From: Chaetoderma sp. LZ-2023a
Lineage: Eukaryota; Mollusca; Caudofoveata; Chaetodermatida; Chaetodermatidae
Length of the DNA: 64,000 bases
NCBI GenBank assembly: GCA_034401795.1
Contig: CM067372.1
Coordinates: forward strand, 20,623,722 to 20,687,721
Reading direction: 5' to 3'
Of the stretch, positions 11,070 to 19,701 are shown piece by piece (the stretch's first letter is position 1; each line of letters starts with the position of its first letter). A program made the position numbers and the translations under genes. The notes beneath the pieces were generated by a model that was not told the DNA's origin, ran no database searches, and saw only the letters and a list, made by a program, of their open reading frames with translations.

Positions 11070-12726
11070 CACCTGTGCAAAAGTTAAGCACCAGCAAAAA
11101 CAATAGAACGTAGAAACATGATGGTACAACTAGGCTGCCATACTTTTTGTCCCCGCGTTAGCTGACATAATTCCAAGTACGAAATGCACATGCATGCATG
11201 ACTTCACGCCGCTTGATGTCCGTGCGTGGCGGGAAACAGCACACGTGTTCAGTTATGTAAAAGTCCAGTTTGAGGTGTAGAACATTACATACAGATTTAG
11301 GCGACAAGATTAGGGATTTTGTGTTCATGACCGTGGTTTATTTGCACAGAGAGAATTAGCTCTTGATTGTGAACCGCTATGGCAAGACGAAGGTTAAGTG
11401 ATCGTGTGAAATGGCAAATCATAGGCATGCATACCACTGGTATGTCATGCAGAGAGATTGGCAGACAGCTGAACATTAACCATACTGTAATCAGTCGTTT
11501 GATTGCAAAACATGGGCAAACTAACGAGGTGAAGGACAGGCCTAGATCTGGAAGACCAAAGAAGACTACTGCCCGTGATGATCGAGCCCTAGTACGCCTT
11601 GTTAGGAGATCTCCATTCACCAACAGCAGAGTGCTCAGCCAGCAATGGGAAACGCGCAATAGAGTGTCAATGTCTACCGTCAAAAGGAGACTGTATGCTG
11701 CTGGCATGAAAGCTAGGAGACCTGTCAGACGTCCTCTCCTCACTGCACACCACAAAGAGGAGCGTCTGAGGTGGTGCAACGAAAAAAGACACTGGAACAT
11801 GAGATCCTGGAGACGGGTACACTGGTTCGATGAAAGTCGGTTCCTGCTTCATGCCACAGATGGTCGAACTCGTGTATGGAGGTCCAGACGCACGGCGTAC
11901 GACCAACGTAACATCATGGAAGAAGTTCCATTTGGTTGAGGTTCCGTTATGATATGGGGGTGCATCTCATTTGATTGTAAGCTGGATCTGTTGCCTGTAC
12001 CTGGAACACTAAATGGACAAAGATATCAAGATTCCATACTGGATAGAGTTGTGGTCCCTCATTTTGTAAATCATGCACCTGGAACCCACCCTATATTCAT
12101 GGATGACAACGCCCGACCACATCGTGCTAGAGCTGTGCATGCATACCTCCGCCAGAATGCCATCGAAACCCTACCATGGCCAGCAAGGAGCCCTGACATG
12201 AACCCTATTGAGCATATCTGGGACATTCTGGGAAACATGGTGAGAAGGAGGGATCCTCCTGTGCAGAATCTACAGGAATTAACAGACGCACTCCATCTTG
12301 AATGGCAACGAATACCACAATGGCGTATCAGTCGGTTGGTGACCAGCATGAGACGTCGTGTCCAGGCCGTCATCCAGGCACAAGGTGGATATACCCGGTA
12401 TTAATAATGACAGTCTCAAACTCGTGCACAGATGTTAAACTTCGTTTTCAGACACCATTAATGACAATCTAGCCACGTGTGTCAACTGTAGGGCAATAGT
12501 TGTCAGTTGTGTCAACGTAACCATATTCAGGCCTCGTTTTCAAGTTCAAACAAAAACATACAGTGTTTCCCCACCATCATAATCAGCATTCCTCTAGTTG
12601 CATTATTACCTCTTGCACTAAGATGGATGGGTACATAAATGTTTATGCTATTGCTTTCTTCATAGCACATGAATATACCCTCGCATGTGCGTAAAAATAG
12701 GGTGGTGCTTAACTTTTGCACAGGTG
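11070..12726 (+). mobile_element. Tc1-family DNA transposon (1657 bp), near-intact
   Basis: The ends are inverted copies: CACCTGTGCAAAAGTTAAGC at the left and its reverse complement GCTTAACTTTTGCACAGGTG at the right. Both are bordered by TA (11068-11069 and 12727-12728), the expected Tc1/mariner target duplication. The inside holds one transposase gene with a DD34E catalytic triad. The 1.65-kb length is normal for Tc1. It inserted beside an AT microsatellite on the left and a GT-rich tract on the right. Confidence 0.95.
11379..12404 (+). pseudogene. Tc1 transposase, one internal stop
   Basis: The protein starts at an ATG (MARRRLSDRVKW) and has paired helix-turn-helix DNA-binding regions in its first about 110 residues, with an RSGRPKK hinge motif between them. 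The catalytic core has WFDESRF (first Asp), FMDDNARPHRA (second Asp) and SPDMNPIEHIWD (Glu). Exactly 34 residues separate the second Asp and the Glu, which is the DD34E signature of Tc1. It would cut and paste its own element at TA sites in the nucleus. A single in-frame TGA at 11937-11939, just before GSVMIWG, splits an otherwise open frame of 342 codons. There are no frameshifts, so the loss is probably recent. Length is typical for the family (about 340 aa). Confidence 0.93.
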
Positions 12727-12767
12727 TATATGTGTGCCCAATATGTTGTCCAATAAAATCGGAGGGG

Positions 12768-12799
12768 GGTGGGTGGGTGGGGGTGGGGTGGGGTGGGGT

Positions 12800-12890
<91 letters not shown>

Positions 12891-12960
12891 GGAGTTGTGG
12901 GTGTGTGTGTGTGTTGGGTGTCGGAGTTGTGGGTGTGAGGAGGGATGCCCGTTCCTTGCC
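12768..12960. repeat. (GT)n microsatellite and G/T-rich tract
   Basis: GGGTGGGGTGGGG repeats, then a GT run of about 90 bp and two copies of TGTCGGAGTTGTGGGTGTG. Open frames here are artefacts. Confidence 0.95.
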
Positions 12961-12969
12961 CCTGGCCTT

Positions 12970-13620
12970 TAATTTTGAAGTGTTCAGAAGGGGGGGGGGG
13001 GGAGGGATACCCTCTGGCAGGGAAATGTTGTTCCAGAGCCATGCTATGTTTGTCATAGTCCATGGTGTCCGTACATATCCTCCTGAGTCTGAGGAATTGT
13101 CCATAGGGACTGGCGTCTTTGCTGCATGTTGACGGATGTACGGAGGTATAGGGCAGATATCCATGTGTATCTGTGGGTTTCGTGAAGAGATTGAATTTAA
13201 TCTGTTCTCCATCTCTGTTCTGTACCATAGTGTCCAGAAAGGAAACCAATTCTCTGGAACTTTCCATTGTGAATTTTATGTTTGGGTGGCCTGAATTCAT
13301 ATGTGTGACAAATTCAGTGAGGGCATTTGGGCCTTGTTCCCACGGGCCTTGTTCCCAGATCATAAATATGTCAATATATGTAAGGTATATAGAGTGCTGG
13401 CTGGTAGAGGGCATTAGAGAGTTTTTCTTCTAGGTCGGCCATAAAGATGCATGCATATGTGCAGGCAGAAAGCTGCTCATGGCGGTACCACCTATTTGTA
13501 GGTAATGCTCGCTATTGAATTCGAAGTTGTTGCATTCAAGGACAAGTTTGAGCAGGTTCAACAAGTTTCTCATGGAGAGAGTGTCTGGGACGCCATAATT
13601 CATGCAATGTTTTGCCACTG
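12970..13620 (-). pseudogene. Penelope-like RT, catalytic C-terminal part (minus strand)
   Basis: Reading down from 13620 are ALSMRNLLNLLKLVLE-like residues (TLSMRNLLNLLKLVLECN), FNSEHYLQIGGTAMSSF, then YIDIFMIWEQGP, HPNIKFTMESS, FLDTMVQNRDG, FTKPTDTHGYLPY and RLRRICTDT. In relatives the active site is YIDDIF. Here one Asp codon is gone, and a 15-bp tandem duplication (GGGAACAAGGCCC twice) doubles WEQGP. Enzyme function is therefore lost. The blocks lie in two frames. Confidence 0.75.
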
Positions 13621-13623
13621 CTC

Positions 13624-14236
13624 TTAACTCTTCATTGTTGGGTATGTTGGTGTAGAGGGAGGTGACTCTTTTTTAGTGGCTCCAAAGGCTTCCACTCTGT
13701 TGAAGAAGCTGGTGGTGTCCCTGACGTATGATTTGATACGTGTAACGTGCACTTTGATGTGTTCGTCTACGAAGCTGTTGATGAGCTCCGTTGGGCATCC
13801 ATTACCACTGATTATGGGCCTACCTAGGGTGATGCCATTTTTCTTCTCCATGTGTACTTTTGGGAGGAGGTAGAACCTGGCCATACTTGCTGGTTTGGGA
13901 ATGAGTCTGTTGGCGACCAGATTTGTGAACAGTTCAGTGTGATCTGACGTCAGTTTCATGTAGAATTTGGCATCAGAGAGCTGTTTAATTGCCTCGGTTA
14001 TGTAGTCCTCTGGACTGCACAACCGTGGCCTGGCCCTTGTGGACTTCTTTGATGACAATAGAAGGGTCGGTCTGTAAGTCAGTCAATGCATTCTGTTCTG
14101 AGTTGGTGAGGTTATTACAGGGAATTCTGTTATGCCTACTGAATCCGAATCTTATGGCTTTGAAGAAAGCTTCAAAGGCAACGTCTAGAGTTGGTGGCGG
14201 CATTGTGGTATTCTTGGGTGAAAACTTCTTATCCAT
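13624..14236 (-). pseudogene. Penelope-like RT, N-terminal part (minus strand)
   Basis: From 14236 the frame reads MDKKFSPKNTTMPPP, NALTDLQTDPSIVIKEVHKG and QATVV. After a frameshift near 14040 it continues EDYITEAIKQLSDAKFYMKL, MARFYLLPKVHMEK, TLGRPIISGNGCPTELI, then FVDEHIKVHVTRIKSYVRDT. These match the finger region of Penelope-type reverse transcriptases (IK.xxKG, FYLLPKxH, GRPIIS). It is broken by at least two shifts. Confidence 0.75.
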
Positions 14237-14295
14237 TAGTATTTGAAATGGGAGTCTGTGGTGTCTGGCGTTTTGGCGGTATTTTGAAGGAGGGC

Positions 14296-14342
<47 letters not shown>

Positions 14343-14358
14343 TAATAATAATAATAAT
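14296..14358. repeat. (AAT)n microsatellite
   Basis: About 20 AAT triplets with one interruption near 14337. A short CACA/CCCGCC-rich tract follows at 14411-14480. Confidence 0.97.
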
Positions 14359-14744
14359 CTTTATTTAAGGAGGGTATACATCGTCAGTAAACTGATCTTC
14401 CCGAGGCCCTCACACACACACGCCCGCCCTCCCGCCCGCCCGCCCGCCCGCGCACACACAAGCACGCACGCACATATATAACTATTTACAAATATACAAT
14501 ATTATAACACAAGTAAAATGACTGTTAAATTAGATAATTAACATATTTGTTCATTTTCGATAGATATTACTAAAACAGTATTGTAGAATAATTACCTCGT
14601 CGAATGTCGATGTTCGAATCACCGTTCACGCATACATACGCGCAAGGTCGTACACATTCATTCACACATACACACATACACAGCTATTTAGAAATAAACA
14701 AAATATGCAATATTATTGTATGTCTACTATTTAATAAACATGCT

Positions 14745-14905
14745 GTTGAATATTCTGAAAGTAATTTGACTGGCCGCTGTTGCTGCTAGAGTTCCAATCC
14801 AATTGCTCTAGCGGCAACAGCGTGTTTATTAAATAGTAGACATACAATTCATACAATGTGACGGAGCATTAAGCATTTAAGACGCACTAAATCACGTCAT
14901 TCATG
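14745..14905. mobile_element. Fold-back element F1, partial
   Basis: AGTAATTTGACTGGCCGCTG and TTGCTCTAGCGGCAACAGCG are the hairpin arms. The tail GTTTATTAAATAGTAGACAT then ACAATTCATAC and AAATCACGTCATTCATG matches 39540-39625. Confidence 0.7.
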
Positions 14906-15560
14906 GCATATATGCCAAACCCATAAGGAGGGTGTGGGTGTGGGGTGAAGAAGTGTATGTCGCATTCTTCTAATGAAAGCTTGCAAGGCGGCATAGAGGG
15001 ATCCCATGTTTGGTTCACATTAAGTTCTTGGTTGGTGAAATTAAAAACAAAAGGAGAAGGATACATTAGAAGGGTTTTATTGGGTGTGGCCACACTGTTA
15101 TTGTTACAATTGATGATGGATACACCCGAAAGTGGCTTAGTGTGATGTTGAGGATGTGTGCATGTAGGCAGATGCTGATGTAGTCATCTGTTGTCCCGCA
15201 GGGTGGAGGTCATTCGGTACATCTCGATTGCATCTGTGCTGCTGACCCCCATGAGTGGGCGTGGCGGCCTGGATTGGTCTGCAAGACGGGGCGGCATCTG
15301 TCTGTTCTGGCGGCGTTGCTGTTACGCTTGCCTGTAGGGCTCTCTCCTGTAATTTGGGGTGGTGTTACCTCTTACTATAGAGGAGCCCTGGGCTCTCTGG
15401 GTGTGAGGGCGTGACCTTGGTCTGCGAGTTCTAGGGCTGCTGGAACGTTGGTGCTCTTCATGCCTTGCCTTTGTGGTGGCTATGGCGTTCTGTGCTTCGA
15501 GTGTGATGGCAGCACTGGTTGCGTTGGTGAAGGTCGTTTTGTATCCTTTAATTTCATGGT
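14890..15560 (-). pseudogene. Linker region of the minus-strand Penelope-like element
   Basis: On the minus strand broken frames carry ARHEEHQRSSSPRTRRPRSR (basic, Ser/Arg-rich) and later FVFNFTNQELNVNQTWDPS. The second resembles the NLSxxxLTxxE segment that precedes Penelope-type RTs. The assignment rests on position and weak similarity. Confidence 0.4.
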
Positions 15561-15563
15561 AAG

Positions 15564-16112
15564 CTACGTTGCTAAGCGTTTAGTCAGTTTGTGACTAAAG
15601 TCCGTGTGGAGGTTGTTCCACTCGGCCATGAAAACTGAATCGGTGTCGTTCGGTTTCAGGGGAACCGAAGCCACCGGCATGGGTGGGATACATTTTTTGT
15701 TTATCGCCTCTTGGAGTTTCTCATGCTGGTGCTCTAGCCTGGATTCCTTGCATGAGGAATTGCGCCAAAGCTTATATGCGCTTATGTGGTTACTCGAGAT
15801 CCCTGGTTTGGTGTAATCAGGGCCATTTCCTGGCGTTTTTTGGCGGCTTGTAGAAGGGAGGGCTTCCTTGGGCTCCTCTATCCTTCTACGTTTTCTGTCA
15901 CGTACAGGGACCTGGAGCTGTGGGTCAACTGGGCTAGAGCCCAGGGCATTGGCGGCGTCTAGTGGTGTCACTATGTTGGTGATATCAGCTTTGGATGGCT
16001 CCCTCAGTAATTCAATGTCGATTGAGTCGATAGTTAGCCCTGAAATGGAGGGCATAACTATCTCAACCTCTGGTACTTTTAGGTTTTCGTTAGCAGTATT
16101 CATAGCTATCAT
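15564..16112 (-). CDS. 5' ORF of the minus-strand Penelope-like element (182 aa)
   Basis: An open frame from ATG at 16112 to a stop at 15564. The N-terminal third is acidic and hydrophobic (EVEIVMPSISGL), followed by a strongly basic patch, DRKRRRIEEPKEAL, and then a Pro/Gly segment. The C-terminal third is mixed charge (LEHQHEKLQEAINKK, EWNNLHTDFSHKL). I do not recognise a catalytic domain. The basic patch could be a nuclear localisation signal (inference). It lies upstream of RT blocks on the same strand with the spacing expected for a retroelement leader ORF. It could instead be an unrelated chance ORF. Confidence 0.5.
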   Translation of the reverse strand: MIAMNTANENLKVPEVEIVMPSISGLTIDSIDIELLREPSKADITNIVTPLDAANALGSSPVDPQLQVPVRDRKRRRIEEPKEALPSTSRQKTPGNGPDYTKPGISSNHISAYKLWRNSSCKESRLEHQHEKLQEAINKKCIPPMPVASVPLKPNDTDSVFMAEWNNLHTDFSHKLTKRLAT

Positions 16113-16339
16113 TCAACAAGTTAATAACTACGTATTGAGAACAGTAGTTTGGTTCTTAACCTGATGCTTGATTATGTTTTTGTGCAATCCAGAAGGTCTG
16201 AATGGTCTGGGCTTGTTTTGTGGGCCCCTTTTATACCTTTTTGGCGGCCTGGTGTTGGCAGCCTTTAGTGGGCGGCTTTGTGATTGTGCGCATGTGTCTG
16301 CGCATGTGCAGCGGGAGGGTGGTCTGGCAGCCTGGAGGC

Positions 16340-16600
16340 GTGGCTTAATGAATCAGTGGACAATATATGTCAAATTTGGGTTTAATCCATCGATAAATGA
16401 CGAAACTTGCCACAAACATATTTTCCCATAGGTGCCAATATTTTGAAAATATAGCAAAGGCAATATTTCTGCTATTGGATGGCGTGGCCATTTCATATTC
16501 ATAGCCCAACTAGATATTGGGTAAAGGAATATATCTGCCAAATTTATTTTTAATCCATCAACAAATGACGAAACGTGCCACAACTGTCGATAGATAGAGA
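16340..16600. repeat. Two further copies of the AAATGACGAAAC repeat
   Basis: Copies begin near 16357 and 16530. Each contains AATGACGAAAC(T/G)TGCCACA, and they are separated by AATATTTTGAAAATATAG. They match 10690-10830. The rest of 16600-17680 is AT-rich spacer with a poly-G run at 16777-16790 and a diverged GGTCAGTCCGTC/GGTCAGTCCATC duplication at 17195-17400. Confidence 0.6.
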
Positions 16601-16905
16601 TGGCATACAGACAAATCGCTATTGTATAGGCTTACCCAGGTGAGCTAAAACTTGTTCTTGTTTAGTTCTGGGTCAGCTGAAGTTTCCAATGCATAAATTT
16701 AAACTTGAATGGATTCATTTCAGATCCTACATGACTCGACCTTTACCAGCGTTCTATACTAACAAGAGACCCATGGGGGGGGGGGGGGGGCGCCTGTATT
16801 ACTCTCCTGCAACACCAGTAACTGAACAAGGAGAGTGAAAAATACAGTACTACTCAGAAATAAGTTAAAATGCTTCCAAAACAGAAACAGTACAATATGT
16901 TCTGT

Positions 16906-16985
16906 TTAGTATTTTGAACATAATTGGATTGGAAAACATTGCTACCTGAGGCTGCAATGTCTTCCAATCCAATGTTAAAAAATAT
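16906..16985. mobile_element. F1-like hairpin
   Basis: TTGGATTGGAAAACATTGC and GCAATGTCTTCCAATCCAA form a nearly perfect stem with a short loop. It is more diverged from the F1 consensus than the other copies. Confidence 0.55.
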
Positions 16986-17679
16986 TCACCACATGTTTTA
17001 GAAACATTTAAAGTTATTTCTAATCTGTACTATACAAAGATTTGGGTTTAAAACACAAATAATTCTATACGAGACGTGACAATCTAAGATCCAAGTTTTG
17101 ACAGGAAGCATGAGCATTTAATCAGATATCAAGGAATTTTGTGGCCAAAATTACCATAGATCTATCAATGAGCAAATTCCTTTCCTATAGATGGGTCAGT
17201 CCGTCTATCCGTCCATCCAGGTGTCTGTGCATGCAAATTCTTTTTTGTTTTGATAACTTGGCTTTTGCTTAGACTATCTTGACAAAACTTCATGAGAAGG
17301 TTGGCCATGGAGCTATGGAGATCCTCATTTTTGGGTCAGTCCATCCATACATCCATCCATCTATCCGTCTTCTGACTATGTGTCCGTCCATTCATGCAAA
17401 GTTTTTGTTAGATAACTACTTTTGCTTGGAGTATATTTACAACACCTCAGGGGAAGGCTCGTTCCTTATTAGTTAGTTTTTATTCATAATCATTGCATTC
17501 GATCCATAAGGGAATGGAGGTGTTGCAATCGTGTGCGTGCATGCGGGGATGTCTCTAACCAGAAATGTGCTTTCAATGCGACCATGAATCTTGACTACGA
17601 CTTTGCAATGAACTATGACGGTTGACTTAAAAATAAAATAAATAATAAAGTCTTACCAATACACTTATCAATAACATGA

Positions 17680-18267
17680 CCTTTGACCCCAAAGAAACCG
17701 TCTCGCCCCCTCACATTAGCAAGTGTCCAAGTTTGGGTGCAGTATAATTAACATAACAGAGATGAACTGCTAAGTTGAGGTAAAAGTAAAATGTTATTGC
17801 TGAGAAAACCCTTCAGTTTTGTCATTATCAAACTAACCGTGACCTGTTAATGCCAAGGTGTTAGTGTCATGCCATCTCATAAGGAAGGATGTGTCCAAAT
17901 GTGGAGCATGTATGCTTAGCCAAACAAGATACAAACTGCTAAGTTGAGCCAAACTTAAAGTCCTAATGTTGAAAAAAACCCACAGTTTTTACCAATGCCA
18001 CAATAACCTTGACCTTTGTCCTTTTGACCCCAATATTGTATGATGCACTCCAATTACAAGGAGGTATGTATCCAAGGTTGGGACCAGTATAGTTAACCAA
18101 TGATGAGATATGAGCTGCTAATTTGATCTAAATGCAAAATGTTAATATTGAAAGCTAAGTTTTTATCAATGTCACAGTGACCGTGAATTTTGGCCCACAA
18201 GGTCATTATGTGATGCCCTCTCAATTTACAGAAGCATGTGTCCAAGTTTGGGTCCGGTATGATTAAC
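17680..18267. repeat. Array of about 170-bp repeats, left side of the Polinton
   Basis: Three to four diverged tandem units, each with a GTGACC/ACCTTGACCTTT block, TGTGATGCC, TCCAAGTTTGGGTCCAGTAT, GATTAACC, GAGATATGAGCTGCTAA and AAAATGTTAATGTTGAAAA. The array continues in the same orientation at 36142-36650, so the Polinton inserted into it. A single related unit is at 61737-61930. Confidence 0.85.
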
Positions 18268-18268
18268 C

Positions 18269-18273
18269 GAAGT
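18269..18273. repeat. Polinton target site duplication, left copy
   Basis: GAAGT directly precedes the left TIR and is repeated directly after the right TIR at 36142-36146. Joining the flanks at this site restores a continuous 170-bp repeat unit (GATTAACC then GAAGTTGAGATG). Confidence 0.75.
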
Positions 18274-18589
18274 AGTAGTAATAGGGGGTCAAAATGATAC
18301 CACCTCCTTTGTCTAAATGGAAATCAGGTGGGGGGGGGGGGCTCATTTGTCTGAATGGAAATCAGGGTCGGGGTCAAAATGATACCCTCCCTCAACTGGC
18401 CGCCGTTCGGCGATCTGTGGTGGCCCCCGCTGCTCTCTCAATCCCTGGGGCATAGGTTGTTGAGAAGGGGGGGGGGGGGGGTGCACCACGGATCGCCGAA
18501 CGACTGCCAGGGAGGTAGTATCACACTACTACTACCAGGGTCTGAACTCCCATTTAGAGACAAGCCTCCAGTGATATACACCACTGATC
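18274..18589. repeat. Polinton left terminal inverted repeat
   Basis: It matches the inverse of 35841-36141. The outer part has two copies of a CATTTGTCT/CTTTGTCTAAATGGAAATCAG block. The middle has an internal palindrome (GCCGTTCGGCGATC and GGATCGCCGAACG). The inner edge reads CCATTTAGAGACAAGCCTCC and GATATACACCACTGATC. Two long poly-G runs (18330 and 18470) are specific to this end. Confidence 0.93.
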
Positions 18590-18619
18590 TCCATCAACCA
18601 CACGCATCGGGCACCGCCT

Positions 18620-19697
18620 TGTGATCAACCCCACAAACACATCTGAACGCCTATTTAGAGACAAGCATCCACTATTACATCGACACGATGGACCCCCCAC
18701 AGGTACTGATCGCCAGCACCACACATAATAGGGTCTGAACGCCTATTTAGAGAAAGGCACCCACAGGGATATACACCACCTACAGGTACTGATCGCCACA
18801 CATAATAGGGTCTGAACACACAGACAGGCATCCACAGGGATATACACCACCCACAGGTACTGATTGCCACATATAATAGGGTCTGAACACCCATTTAGAG
18901 ACAGGCATCCACAGGGATATACACCACCTACATGTACTGATCGCCACACATAATAGGGTCTGAACACCCAGACAGGCATCCACAGGGATATACACCACCC
19001 ACAGGTACTGATCGCCACACATAATAGGGTCTGAACACCCATACAGGCATCCGCAGGGATATACACCACCCACAGGTACTGATCGCCACATATAATAGGG
19101 TCTGAACACCCATTTAGAGACAGGCATCCACAGGGATATACACCACCCACAGGTACTGATCGCCACACATAATAGGGTCTGAACGCCCATTTAGAGACAT
19201 GGATATACACCATCCACAGGTACTGATCGGCACATATAATAGGGTCTGAACACCCATTTAGAGACAGGCATCCACAGGGATATACACCACCTACATGTAC
19301 TGATCGCCACACATAATAGGGTCTGAACACCCAGACAGGCATCCACAGGGATGTACACCACCCACAGGTACTGATCGCCACACATAATAGGGTCTGAACA
19401 CCCATTTAGAGACAGGCATCCACAGGGATATACACCACCCACAGGTACTGATCGCCACACATAATATGGTCTGATACACCACCCACAGGTACTAATCGCC
19501 ACACATAATAGGGTCTGAACGCCCATTTAGAGACAGGGATATACACCACCCACAGGTACTGATCGCCACACATAATAGGGTCTGAACGCCCATTTAGGGA
19601 CAGGCCTCCACAGGGATATACACCACCCAGAGGTACTGATCGCCACACATAATAGGGTCTGAACACCCATTTAGAGACACGCATCCACAGGGATATA
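18620..19697. repeat. Tandem array of about 75-bp units derived from the TIR
   Basis: About 14 units of 43-78 bp. Each has AGGTACTGATCGCCACACAT, AATAGGGTCTGAAC, CCCATTTAGAGACAGGCATC and CACAGGGATATACACCACC. The TIR inner edge contains the same string of motifs once, so the array appears to have grown from it. The last unit runs directly into the start codon of the polymerase gene at 19702. Open frames on the minus strand (VQTLLCVAISTCGWC repeats) are by-products. Confidence 0.93.
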
Positions 19698-19701
19698 CAC
19701 C
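19691..19701 (+). promoter_or_regulatory. TATA-like box directly before the polymerase start
   Basis: GGATATACACC is followed at once by ATG. The same GATATACACC string ends every unit of the upstream array, and CATTTAGAG lies 31 nt before the ATG. It resembles the TATA-like boxes found just before other genes of the element. Confidence 0.45.

Larger units (their letters stand above)
12950..16112 (-). mobile_element. Second Penelope-like retroelement (minus strand), degenerate
   Basis: Read on the minus strand it has a 5' ORF (16112-15564), a linker region, an IK-EVHKGQATVV-type pre-RT segment, GRPIISGNG, LYTNIP-type residues, a damaged YIDIF active site and FTKPTDTHGYLPYTSVHP. It is not the same family as the element at 6155-10680: the 5' ORF has no SGNH block, and the thumb-like region differs. 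An insertion of other repeats (AAT run, F1 hairpin) lies at about 14260-14890. The 3' end runs into the GT microsatellite. Confidence 0.75.

Noticed and set aside
15180..15560. Separate host gene on the minus strand (Arg/Ser-rich)
   Set aside because: Frames are broken and lie between a retroelement leader ORF and its RT, so element linker is the simpler reading.
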